A stretch of 36,586 bases of DNA from Planctomycetaceae bacterium (GTDB lineage: Bacteria > Planctomycetota > Planctomycetia > Pirellulales > Pirellulaceae): positions 1 through 36,586 of the forward strand of contig PBNZ01000038.1 of assembly GCA_002723275.1 (NCBI GenBank), given 5' to 3'. Both the position numbers and the translations under genes were made by a program. Of the stretch, positions 26,838-34,688 are shown one piece after another; the stretch's first letter is position 1, and every line of letters starts with the position of its first letter. Under the pieces are notes generated by a model. It saw only the letters and a list, made by a program, of their open reading frames with translations. It ran no database searches and was not told the origin of the DNA.

Positions 26838-28241
26838 ATGTCATCAAATGCGGCCTCCGATACCAAAGACAATTCAAACTTGGAGCTACCGGGCCATCTC
26901 AAGGGCCTTTCTGTGCGCCGCCAAGTCTTGGTAATCGCGATCTGGCCTTTGCTAGAACAGCTGCTAGGGTTTCTCGTCGGTTTTGTGGACACGGCAATCG
27001 CGGGCCGACTGAGTGTAGCTGCGACCGAGGCGATTGCCGTCGCTGCCTATACCGGTTGGCTGTTGGTCTTAATGTTCGGCGCCATCGGGATCGGAGCTGC
27101 TGCACTAGTATCCCGGGCCATTGGTGGCCGGCATCGGCGACTTGCCAACGCAGCACTGGGACAAGCCGTCACCTGCTGTCTCATCATGGGGCTGCTATTA
27201 GCGGTGATCGTCTATATCGTCGCGCCCTGGATCTCTTCGCTCATGAACCTTACCGGCGATAGTTTGCGACTCGCCACTGCTTATCTACGGGTGATCGCCT
27301 TGGCCGCTCCAGCCAACGGCGTTCTGTTCGTCATTAATGCGTGCCTGCGTGCATCCGGAGACACCAAGACACCGTTTCGCACGCTCGCGATTGTCAACAT
27401 TTTCAACATTGTTCTGAGTTGTACGTTTGTATTTGGCCCCGAGCCCTTCGGCGGGCACGGAGTTGAGGGAATTGCCGCCGGAACAGCAGTGGCCTGGTGT
27501 GTCGGCATGTGCCTGGCATTAAGGGCTGTGCTGCGCGGTAAATCACCGATCCGTCTCCGCCTACCCCGTCTATGGCCGGAATCCAACACACTACGACGCA
27601 TCCTAAAAATCAGCTTCCCTCAGTTTCTCGATTCATTGATCATGTGGACGGGCAACTTTTCCATCGCCTCCATCGTCGGCTACATTGGTCGCACTGAACA
27701 AACGGGCGCCTTGGCTGCCCATGTCATTGTGATCCGCGTCGAGGCATTAAGCTACCTTCCTGGTTGGGCCTTGGCCGTTGCGGCCGCGACCTTGACCGGT
27801 CAGTACCTGGGACTCGGCGATAAGAAACGAGCTCGGCAGGCAACGGGATACTGTTTGTTCCTGGCAGCGACCGCGATGGGCAGCATGGGGGTGATCTTCA
27901 TGATGTTTCCGGAACCGCTCGTGCGACTCGTCACCAGCGAACCGAGGCTGCTTGAATTAACGCCGCAGATTCTGAGAATATGTGGTCCGGCACAAATCTT
28001 TTTCGCAGCCGCCATGGTGCTTGACCAGGCGTTACGAGGAGCGGGAGACACGCGCGTTGCGACGCTCATCGTCGGCATTTCGACAATCTTCATCCGGCTA
28101 CCAGCCGCCTATTTTGTAGGAGTCACCTTAGGTGGAGGCGTTGCGGGAATCTGGCTTGCGGTCTGCAGCGAACTGGCCTTACGCGCAATCATTATCACCG
28201 GTTACTACGCGACCGGTCGTTGGGCTCGGGTGAAGGTGTAG
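26838..28241 (+). CDS. MATE family efflux transporter
   Basis: The 467-residue protein has about 12 transmembrane helices in two similar halves, the MATE layout. Landmarks include W-P-L-L-E-Q-L-L-G-F-L-V-G-F-V-D-T-A-I-A-G in the first helices, the repeated A-C-L-R-A-S-G-D-T-[KR]-T and L-D-Q-A-L-R-G-A-G-D-T-R-V segments at the matching places of each half, and the conserved Q/P-F-L-D-S-L-I region. Such transporters use a Na+ or H+ gradient to export cationic drugs, dyes or metabolites across the inner membrane. Length is typical. No ribosome binding site is obvious before the ATG at 26838, so initiation may be weak or leaderless. It converges with the small minus-strand gene. Confidence 0.94.
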   Translation: MSSNAASDTKDNSNLELPGHLKGLSVRRQVLVIAIWPLLEQLLGFLVGFVDTAIAGRLSVAATEAIAVAAYTGWLLVLMFGAIGIGAAALVSRAIGGRHRRLANAALGQAVTCCLIMGLLLAVIVYIVAPWISSLMNLTGDSLRLATAYLRVIALAAPANGVLFVINACLRASGDTKTPFRTLAIVNIFNIVLSCTFVFGPEPFGGHGVEGIAAGTAVAWCVGMCLALRAVLRGKSPIRLRLPRLWPESNTLRRILKISFPQFLDSLIMWTGNFSIASIVGYIGRTEQTGALAAHVIVIRVEALSYLPGWALAVAAATLTGQYLGLGDKKRARQATGYCLFLAATAMGSMGVIFMMFPEPLVRLVTSEPRLLELTPQILRICGPAQIFFAAAMVLDQALRGAGDTRVATLIVGISTIFIRLPAAYFVGVTLGGGVAGIWLAVCSELALRAIIITGYYATGRWARVKV

Positions 28242-28275
28242 AGAGAAGCGGGCATTCTTTGTAAAGCAGAGAGCG

Positions 28276-28410
28276 TTACGATGCTTTCTTAGCAACGTCC
28301 TGTGCGTGAGCCTCTTCTCGCTCGACATCCTCGATCGCCTTGATCAGTTCTCGCGCTTCTTCGGGCGAGAGTTTGACGTTATCGCGTTCTGTGGATCCGT
28401 CCTGAAACAT
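28276..28410 (-). CDS. 44-residue soluble helical protein
   Basis: An ATG at 28410 (complement) opens a 44-codon frame ending in TAA at 28276. GGAG lies seven bases upstream, good ribosome binding spacing. The product is highly charged and looks helical: a short N-terminus (M-F-Q-D-G-S-T), V-K-L-S-P-E-E-A-R-E-L-I, then a Glu/Lys/Ala-rich helix ending in A-K-K-A-S. No membrane segment or signal is present. It lies 99 bases downstream of the alpha/beta hydrolase on the same strand and could be the third gene of that unit. No family is recognised; a small regulatory or partner protein is possible. Confidence 0.65.
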   Translation of the reverse strand: MFQDGSTERDNVKLSPEEARELIKAIEDVEREEAHAQDVAKKAS

Positions 28411-28509
28411 GGGCAAGCTCCGTCTTTTGAATTGGAACAATTTAATCTTCTCAGCCAGCCATGGGCAGCGGAATAGTAGCTGATTGCATCCTTATTGGAA
28501 AGGCGAGAA

Positions 28510-29460
28510 TCATCCTCGCGACAAAGGACCGTTGCCGACCATCTTGAAGAGCCCAATAGACGCTATCACCAACAAGCACCCTGACAGCATGACTCGATAG
28601 CAAGATTTCCAACGGAACCAGGAAATCCTAAATCTTGAGTTAGCTAAAACCGTGCTACACGGACCTTCTGATTGCTGGCGCAATTGCGAAAGCATCCAAT
28701 CCGTAAGTCCATAATCCTCGAAGGCTTGTGTCCAGCAATCGTGCGTCTGCGATTTGATAATGGTCAAATGCGTTGGTCCACCTTGTTGACGAAGACGATC
28801 GACAAACTGACCAACGTTCTCGACCGAAGCGTCTCCATCAGCCGCAGATTGAAAGGCCCAGATTGGGATCGAGGTCAGGCTTTCAACCTGCTCAGGCACC
28901 ACAGTAGTCGCCAAGGGTGCCAACGCGGAAAAGCGGTGAGGATGTCGCTGTGCGTACGCCCAAACGGCAGAGCCTCCAGAAGAGATACCACAGAGCATCA
29001 CGCGATCTGGATCGATCGCATGATGCATCATGACGTCGGTGAGCACTTCATCGAGCAGCTCAAAGGCGTCTCCCGAACCTGGACGGTGCGACAACCACCG
29101 AGGTGATGGAGCTGGCCGCTGAAGAGCCACAACGCAGGCGGGAAACGGCCTTCCAGAATTTTCCAACATCAACTCAAGCCACGCCAGTTGTTGCTGATTA
29201 TCGTCCCCTGCCTCACCACGTCCATGAAACCACACAATCAGTGGCCATGGTCCAGGTGAATCTGGACAAAAGAGCCGATACACAATGGGACGATCACCGC
29301 TACGACAGTAAACCTCCCTGAATTTTTCCACCACATGCGGTTCAGGCAAAGTGCCTCGTTGGGCTCCCAAAACAAAAAGGCTGATGCAAGTAAACATTGT
29401 CATTTGTTTTGCCTGTCCAGATGAAGGATCACTTTTCAAAAAATCAGATCCGCGGCTCAT
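28510..29460 (-). CDS. Alpha/beta hydrolase, exported or membrane-anchored
   Basis: The 316-residue product is an alpha/beta hydrolase of the esterase/PHB-depolymerase-like type. V-W-F-H-G-R-G-E (76-83) marks the oxyanion side, G-I-S160-S-G-G holds the nucleophile, and D208 or D210 plus H240 complete the triad. A hydrophobic segment at ~21-32 may be a signal or anchor, and a second one at ~289-305 near the C-terminus is probably a transmembrane anchor. The ATG overlaps the upstream gene's stop as ATGA (29457-29460), indicating translational coupling; a later start at residue 20 (M-T-M-F) would give a more usual signal peptide and remains possible. It probably cleaves an ester at the cell envelope; the substrate is unknown. 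Confidence 0.85.
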   Translation of the reverse strand: MSRGSDFLKSDPSSGQAKQMTMFTCISLFVLGAQRGTLPEPHVVEKFREVYCRSGDRPIVYRLFCPDSPGPWPLIVWFHGRGEAGDDNQQQLAWLELMLENSGRPFPACVVALQRPAPSPRWLSHRPGSGDAFELLDEVLTDVMMHHAIDPDRVMLCGISSGGSAVWAYAQRHPHRFSALAPLATTVVPEQVESLTSIPIWAFQSAADGDASVENVGQFVDRLRQQGGPTHLTIIKSQTHDCWTQAFEDYGLTDWMLSQLRQQSEGPCSTVLANSRFRISWFRWKSCYRVMLSGCLLVIASIGLFKMVGNGPLSRG

Positions 29461-30443
29461 GGTCGTTCCAAGCGGAGCCGTGAATTCATACGATTTCCCA
29501 GTTCACGGTGGATTCTTCGATCGGTCGCATAATCATGAGCTCGCACAGAACCATCACAATAAACGACCTGCCAGATACGGGCATGGGCGCTACCAAACCG
29601 CGTCTTGAATTCACCACCAGCAGAGTCGGCCGTAGGCGGTTCTGCCGTGGAGCGACAATTGTCGTTATTGAAACCAGCAAACAGGCTCTCGTTATCACCC
29701 CAATCCTCACCGGTCTGATACTTGTTCGCTTCAACATACTTTTCACCCACGAGATAGGTTTTGGATAATCCATCGACAACGTGCCGGGGTCGAATCTGAC
29801 TGCGACCGAAGACGATCCCGGTAAACTCAGTGCGTTCGGGCCACACAAAAGCGGCTGCATCTCCCTCTTCGAGCGACTGTGGCCCAGGCCATTTCCAATC
29901 AAACTCAACGCTCGCCCCATCGCCGACATTGGCGGCATAGTCTGTCTTCGCCGCCCTATGCAGAGGTGTGGTGAGTCGCCCGCCGCTGGTAAACGGACGT
30001 TGATTCTCGCGATAGGGATAGGCGAGTGCAGGCCTTCGTGAGGGACAGTGCAGCAGCTCTAATGGCGTCGCACACCGACGTCGCAGGGCAGCATGCCTCG
30101 CGCGACCGGTGAGACTCACCCCCGCAGAACGCAACGAGTCTTCGCCGAGATACCCAAGCAGATTAAAGACCCAGCTACCGGGTTGCCTTGGCCCGGTCCC
30201 TCGTTCCGGTTCTCCGATCCAGTTGAAGTGCCAACCTCCTGATGGCCAGTATCCCTTCGACTCCTGATGAATTGTCATCGCCAGGCCGATCGATCGCAGA
30301 TTTGCAGCACAACGAATTCGGCGAGCGGCTTCACGAGTTGCATGAACAGCTGGAATCAACATCTGCACCATCAGTAGCACGATGGCCATTGCGCAAGTCA
30401 CATCGAGCAGTACCTTCCCACTCCGTTTTCGACGGAAAATCAT
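29457..30443 (-). CDS. DUF1559 family protein with atypical prepilin N-terminus
   Basis: The 328-residue protein is a DUF1559 member, a large planctomycete family of pseudopilin-like proteins. The usual G-F-T-L-V-E-L-L cleavage and methylation signature is replaced by G9-K-V-L-L-D14-V, so position +1 is Lys and the +5 glutamate is Asp. The following hydrophobic helix and A-T-R-E-A-A-R-R-I-R-C-A-A-N-L-R-S-I-G-L-A are conserved. The body is typical (Y-A-A-N-V-G-D-G, G-L-S-K-T-Y-L-V-G-E-K-Y, C-D-G-S-V near the end). It is probably anchored in the membrane, and may or may not be processed by prepilin peptidase. AAGGAG lies six bases before the ATG. It is the first gene of the minus-strand unit, divergent from the operon at 30627. 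Confidence 0.9.
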   Translation of the reverse strand: MIFRRKRSGKVLLDVTCAMAIVLLMVQMLIPAVHATREAARRIRCAANLRSIGLAMTIHQESKGYWPSGGWHFNWIGEPERGTGPRQPGSWVFNLLGYLGEDSLRSAGVSLTGRARHAALRRRCATPLELLHCPSRRPALAYPYRENQRPFTSGGRLTTPLHRAAKTDYAANVGDGASVEFDWKWPGPQSLEEGDAAAFVWPERTEFTGIVFGRSQIRPRHVVDGLSKTYLVGEKYVEANKYQTGEDWGDNESLFAGFNNDNCRSTAEPPTADSAGGEFKTRFGSAHARIWQVVYCDGSVRAHDYATDRRIHRELGNRMNSRLRLERP

Positions 30444-30569
30444 TCAGGGCTCCTTTCCAAGATTCCAAGTCCCAGCAAGCGTATCGATGCTCCCCGTCAC
30501 CAATCAAATACTCATCCCCCTAAAATTTCTTTCTCTTTTTTCCGTCTCCGATGTCCGCCCTTCATCAGA

Positions 30570-30586
30570 AATCTCGACTGGAGATT
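30570..30586. promoter_or_regulatory. Candidate operator palindrome between divergent operons
   Basis: AATCTC (30570-30575) and GAGATT (30581-30586) form a perfect 6-bp inverted repeat around five bases, in the middle of the 183-bp region between two divergent genes, one of which encodes a DNA-binding-like protein. This fits autoregulation, but a palindrome of this size can occur by chance. Confidence 0.3.
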
Positions 30587-30626
30587 ACGAGTGCCAATCT
30601 GTTGACTTTCAAGGAAGGACCATCCC

Positions 30627-31418
30627 ATGTACGGACTCCCAATCCCGCGCCTATCGCCAGCCCGCCCTGCGGCTCTCTCACAGTCGTCTTGCCTCGACCA
30701 GATCAATGAGGTGGCGGAACAACTATCGCATGCGACGAATCTTGATCAATTGAAGCGATTAAGAGATCGCGCGGAATATTTGCGAACATTAACCGTGAAA
30801 CGAGAACTTGGTCTCGAAGTTCACAACGACGCGGCCGAGATCAAGCTACGGGCTGAACGCAAGTTAGGCGGTCGCCTGTCGGAGATGAAGTTGCGAGGCG
30901 GGGATCGACGCAGCCATCGAAAAGGACAAGTCAGCCTGCGCGAACTTGGAATCGACAAGAATCAGTCGGCCCGATGGCAGCAGGAGGCATCGGTGCCCGA
31001 CGAGTTATTCACGGATTATCTGGCACGTACGCGAACTCATGGCCAGGAGATCTCGTCGGCGGCTCTTCTGCGTCTTGCCAAAAAGATTCGACAAGGCTGC
31101 GGGACAAATCGAGTTCGCATGTCGGAGCCCTTGGAATCGACAAAGACGTCATGGACACGGGAACGATGGTCCATCCAGGCAGCTCCCTTGGAGGCAAGCG
31201 AAATTGCCACGGAGGGCAAAAATCACCTGAAGACGTTAAACACTTTATTTGAGTTTCTTTGTGAACAAGCGAACCTGTCGCCGGACGCCGGTGAATCCCG
31301 CGCTTGCAGACGTTACCTCTTTGAAGTGGCGATTCAGTTCGATGAACTGCTGGATGCGTTTATCCGAATGACTCGAGCAGCCGAGGCCAAGTCCGCAATC
31401 GAATCTTCAAGACCATAA
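30627..31418 (+). CDS. DNA-binding-like protein with an HTH, phage/plasmid type
   Basis: The 263-residue protein resembles a widespread phage- and plasmid-associated group often found beside MT-A70-type DNA methyltransferases. It shows A-E-I-K-L-R-A-E-R-K-L-G-G-R-L (70-84), then a likely helix-turn-helix around L-R-E-L-G-I-D-K-N-Q-S-A-R-W (104-117) and A-S-V-P-D-E-L-F. The C-terminal ~100 residues are helical and not recognised. No methyltransferase is nearby; instead it leads a chromosomal operon of envelope proteins, so it may have been recruited as a regulator. AAGGA lies about nine bases before ATG 30627. The DUF1573 gene starts 40 bases after the stop. Confidence 0.72.
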   Translation: MYGLPIPRLSPARPAALSQSSCLDQINEVAEQLSHATNLDQLKRLRDRAEYLRTLTVKRELGLEVHNDAAEIKLRAERKLGGRLSEMKLRGGDRRSHRKGQVSLRELGIDKNQSARWQQEASVPDELFTDYLARTRTHGQEISSAALLRLAKKIRQGCGTNRVRMSEPLESTKTSWTRERWSIQAAPLEASEIATEGKNHLKTLNTLFEFLCEQANLSPDAGESRACRRYLFEVAIQFDELLDAFIRMTRAAEAKSAIESSRP

Positions 31419-31458
31419 ACTCGCCACCCATCTGATATCGATTGTGAAAGGTCTTGTC

Positions 31459-32469
31459 ATGCAAACGTCCGCCCGTGTCCACACCTGGATCTTATCCATG
31501 TTCGCCGTCAGCTTAGGCCTTGGATGTGGAGCTCGACCCACCCCAAAGATTGAACCATCACCTACAAGTCAATTGAGCGTCCATAACGCGGGCACGATCA
31601 TGTCCGGCGACACCGTGCGGCACACCTTCTCATTGCTAAATGACACACCGTTGCAGCTTAACCTGTCGGATGAGGATATTTCTCGCAGTTGCGGTTGCTC
31701 CGACGCCGATGTCTTTCCGCGGCAACTCCCTCCCCAGGGAAGGGCCAGGGTGACGGTCGAGTTAGACAGTTCGCATAAGGTTGGCGAGCTCGCCGAGGTC
31801 GTTAAAACTCGATGGCGTAACCCTAGGGGTGCGGTGAATGAATTTGTGTTCGGGATCCGGGCCATCGCCAAGACTCCTTTAGCCTGTGCGCCAGCTGAAA
31901 TCTCGTTCTCACGTGAAGAAGTTGCGCAGGGAAGTCAAAAGAACGTCACGTTAACGTCTGACCTCGAACTCGACTGGAAGTCATTGAAGGTTCAAGCTGA
32001 TCACGACGCGCTCAAGGTCCGATGGATCCGATCCGAAACGTCACCACACCTGCTGAAGGTCGGATGTCTTCCCTCGCCAACGGGCGAGCCGCAGCAAGGT
32101 CATATCATGCTGACGGTTTTTGAGCGAGGCAAGGAGTCATCACACCAGGCGACACTGCCGGTCTTCTGGCACTCTCCCACCCAACTTCGAATTTCCCCCA
32201 AAACCGTCTCAGTCCGGCGTCAGCAGAATGGCTGGACGACGACGTTCGTTATCACAGGCAACAAAATTCGCGAGGGTGTTGAACTGCGAAAGATCCAGGC
32301 CGGAAAAGAGTCGCTCCACTTCGAGCTACATCAAATCGGCCAATTCGCCAACCGCGTCGATCTGACGATTGAGTCAGATCAATTCGGATCGCTCCCCAAA
32401 GAGGTGACTCTCTGTTTTTCCGACGGGACAACGAACTTCTTATCCCTGATCCCCCCTTCCCTTCCGTAA
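31459..32469 (+). CDS. DUF1573 putative lipoprotein
   Basis: The 336-residue protein has a signal segment ending in L-G-L-G-C23, a relaxed lipobox, followed by a DUF1573 immunoglobulin-like domain with its hallmark S-C-G-C (residues 77-80) and a P-P-Q-G-R-A-R-V-T-V-E-L strand. A second beta-rich region fills the rest. DUF1573 proteins are common exported proteins of Bacteroidetes and planctomycetes without an established activity. I start it at ATG 31459 because AAAGGT (31447-31452) lies six bases upstream; a GTG at 31444 would bring extra residues before the signal. The neighbouring Cys-rich gene begins 12 bases after the stop, so the two are co-transcribed. It may act as a surface-bound partner. 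Confidence 0.86.
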   Translation: MQTSARVHTWILSMFAVSLGLGCGARPTPKIEPSPTSQLSVHNAGTIMSGDTVRHTFSLLNDTPLQLNLSDEDISRSCGCSDADVFPRQLPPQGRARVTVELDSSHKVGELAEVVKTRWRNPRGAVNEFVFGIRAIAKTPLACAPAEISFSREEVAQGSQKNVTLTSDLELDWKSLKVQADHDALKVRWIRSETSPHLLKVGCLPSPTGEPQQGHIMLTVFERGKESSHQATLPVFWHSPTQLRISPKTVSVRRQQNGWTTTFVITGNKIREGVELRKIQAGKESLHFELHQIGQFANRVDLTIESDQFGSLPKEVTLCFSDGTTNFLSLIPPSLP

Positions 32470-32481
32470 AAGGACTCCATC

Positions 32482-32979
32482 ATGCTTTGGTTCTTCATGA
32501 CATTTTGTGCCATATGCTTCAGCTCAACCCCACTCTACAAACAGTTTTACGAACGAGATCTATCACCTTGCCTCTCTGAGGATCTAAATCAGATCGTGGG
32601 ATCGATTCAAGGAAAGTGTTGCCAGCCTGGACGTCGATGGGGTTGCGCACCGAATAATTTTTCCCAGTCCGGTTGCACACCCATCCAAGGAGCCGGCACT
32701 CGGTGCATCAGCCGGGAATGGACCACGATGCGTTGCACATCGGCACGCTGCATCACAACAAACCCCGAGCACGAGTGTGAGGTGGACATTCGGCGGGTCC
32801 CACAAAACCGATGTCGCCCCACGGGAAATCGCACGACCGTGGGATGCCCTGAAGAGGAGTGGCAATGCGAAGTCCTCAGGCAAGACTACTCAGACAAAGA
32901 CAGTCCAAAGATTGAAGTCCTTGTATGCGACTTTGAAGTCGCCACCCCCTGTGTTACCCAGTACAACCACTGTGACTAA
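32482..32979 (+). CDS. Exported cysteine-rich protein of unknown function
   Basis: The 165-residue product begins with a hydrophobic segment (M-L-W-F-F-M-T-F-C-A-I-C-F) fitting a short signal peptide, although the basic n-region is missing. About 15 cysteines are spread through the remaining ~150 residues (K-C-C, W-G-C, S-G-C, M-R-C, A-R-C, H-E-C, V-G-C, W-Q-C, P-C), suggesting a disulfide-stabilised exported fold. No CxxCH haem motif and no double-glycine leader is present. I recognise no family. AAGGA (about eight bases upstream) supports the ATG at 32482. It sits 12 bases from both neighbours in an operon with a C39-like protease and a membrane glycosyltransferase, so it is a natural candidate for their substrate; that is inference from context only. 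Confidence 0.72.
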   Translation: MLWFFMTFCAICFSSTPLYKQFYERDLSPCLSEDLNQIVGSIQGKCCQPGRRWGCAPNNFSQSGCTPIQGAGTRCISREWTTMRCTSARCITTNPEHECEVDIRRVPQNRCRPTGNRTTVGCPEEEWQCEVLRQDYSDKDSPKIEVLVCDFEVATPCVTQYNHCD

Positions 32980-32991
32980 CGGAACATCGAC

Positions 32992-34059
32992 GTGCCCCGT
33001 ACAGCACCCACATTCGGCATTGCCTGTATCCTGTCAGCAGTTGTCTTTGGTGATGTGCACCTGTTGGCAGTTCAGACTGAATCCGCACCCGAACTCATGA
33101 GGTCGACGGTACAGGCAATCGCTGGCCGCGCCGAAGCACTCTACAGCGCAAGAATTTCCTTCAGTATCACCAGCAACATTTACGAAAAGACTCCGAAATC
33201 GCTAACCCTAACGGTAACAGGTGCAGAATGGGCTCTTCGGTACAACCATTCGAACAATATCATTATGAATCGCGAAGATGCGTTACTGAGGTACCTAGAA
33301 ACCTCGTCAGAAAAAGGGCATCGGTGGTATTCATTACACCTGACCGCCCCCCAATCGCAGACGAATATGTTGGGATCCAATTATGCCTTCGCAGCAAGTC
33401 GCCTGGGGACGTTCTGGTATCACTCGCAGCTAGAATACATCCAAAAAACAAAGGCCGAATGGCTACCGGCGAAACAGATCCATGGCCATCGGACGATTGC
33501 TTTGCGATGGCCGGTGTCTGCTCAAGAAATCGGGAAGGCTTTCGTCGTCGTGCCTGGATCCATCCCAAAAAACTTCAAAGGCTATCTACAGGTTTACGCG
33601 GTCCCCGAACTCGGACATGCGCTGGTAAGAATTGACTACGTTGATCAACGCGGCCAATTGCTTCGCAGATATGACTCTCGTGACTTCGAAGAAATTGGCG
33701 CCGACCTGTTTTTCCCCTGGGTCTCGCGAGTCACGACCTTTGAAGGCTCTCAATTCCAATCGTTCGAATTTCACATCGAGGATGTCGAATTAGCGAATCA
33801 ACAGATTCCTGCCAGCGATTTTGATGTCCAAGTTCCTCCGGAAACACGAATACGTGATTCCAGACCCGGCTTCGCCAATGCTGCGTTTCGACTTAGTGAC
33901 CAGGCTAGTCTCAAGGAGATCGACAGGCTCCTTCACGATACGGATTCCAGCGAGTCGCTCTGGTCAAGACGTCGCACGATCTTCCTTGCCCTGAATGGCA
34001 TCTTTGCACTTTACCTCTCAGCCATATGGATGCACCGTAGATGGGCCCGACACTCTTGA
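32992..34059 (+). CDS. Exported beta-rich protein with C-terminal membrane anchor
   Basis: The 355-residue protein starts with a signal-like segment (residues ~8-27) and ends with a transmembrane helix (~327-345) plus a basic tail (M-H-R-R-W-A-R-H), the layout of a periplasmic domain anchored at its C-terminus. The long middle part alternates hydrophobic and polar residues as in antiparallel beta sheets, and its order (R-W-Y-S-L-H-L, W-L-P-A-K, G-H-A-L-V-R-I-D-Y-V-D-Q-R-G) recalls LolA/LolB-type lipoprotein-binding folds; this is only a resemblance. The start is GTG 32992, with GGA eight bases upstream. The stop overlaps the start of the C39-like gene by 19 bases, so translation is coupled. 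Confidence 0.7.
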   Translation: MPRTAPTFGIACILSAVVFGDVHLLAVQTESAPELMRSTVQAIAGRAEALYSARISFSITSNIYEKTPKSLTLTVTGAEWALRYNHSNNIIMNREDALLRYLETSSEKGHRWYSLHLTAPQSQTNMLGSNYAFAASRLGTFWYHSQLEYIQKTKAEWLPAKQIHGHRTIALRWPVSAQEIGKAFVVVPGSIPKNFKGYLQVYAVPELGHALVRIDYVDQRGQLLRRYDSRDFEEIGADLFFPWVSRVTTFEGSQFQSFEFHIEDVELANQQIPASDFDVQVPPETRIRDSRPGFANAAFRLSDQASLKEIDRLLHDTDSSESLWSRRRTIFLALNGIFALYLSAIWMHRRWARHS

Positions 34060-34688
34060 TCCTTCTCAGTACAGTAACCCTCTCCTCTCTTGCGTCTCAG
34101 TCAGCGTTCAATTGGCAAGAGATACAATCCAGACTCACGTCACACCGACAACTTCAATCGTTGTGCGGACCTTTATCTGCCTTCAGAATTGCAGCGTTAC
34201 ATCAGAAACATTTCTCAACCGACAGGATCCTGGCCAATCATTCCGTTTCCTCTCAAGGGATTCCACTTCGTGACGTTATCGGCATTCTCGAACAACTGGG
34301 GATCTCCGCGAGAGCTGTTCGCTGCCACAACAAGCAACTCACCAGCCTTCCCCTCCCTTGCATTCTCGTCACCCATAAGCACCAACATTGCCTTGTTCTC
34401 GAGTCCATCGACCATCGACAACAGATCGCGCACATCTGGGAACCATCGACAATGCGAAACTCGCAAATCTCTCTGTCAAGGCTTGAAGAACTCTGGTCGC
34501 AGATGGCAATTCTATTCCCAACTAACCCGACAATCACTGATCGACTGAGCGACCTTTCCCTTGCGATCATGACAGCCAGTCTAATGATGATCGCAATTCG
34601 CTGGGCACCCTCGCATCAGGCACTTCTCTGCTTTGCCAACAAGGTGAGTAAGATTGGCTTTCAAATGGCGACTATCTTCGCTCGATAA
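34041..34688 (+). CDS. Stand-alone C39-like cysteine protease, membrane-associated
   Basis: The 215-residue protein has a hydrophobic N-terminus (residues 1-20) and a papain-like C39 layout: Q39-S-L-C42-G-P-L-S for the oxyanion Gln and nucleophile Cys, H116-C-L-V-L for the general base, and I-W-E134-P in the place where C39 enzymes usually have D-P. A second hydrophobic segment lies at ~175-190 and may span the membrane. C39 domains normally cleave double-glycine leaders as part of bacteriocin ABC transporters; no transporter ATPase is fused or nearby here. The gene overlaps both neighbours (19 and 35 bases), placing it firmly in the operon. The activity is probable but not certain because of the Glu. 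Confidence 0.72.
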   Translation: MGPTLLILLSTVTLSSLASQSAFNWQEIQSRLTSHRQLQSLCGPLSAFRIAALHQKHFSTDRILANHSVSSQGIPLRDVIGILEQLGISARAVRCHNKQLTSLPLPCILVTHKHQHCLVLESIDHRQQIAHIWEPSTMRNSQISLSRLEELWSQMAILFPTNPTITDRLSDLSLAIMTASLMMIAIRWAPSHQALLCFANKVSKIGFQMATIFAR

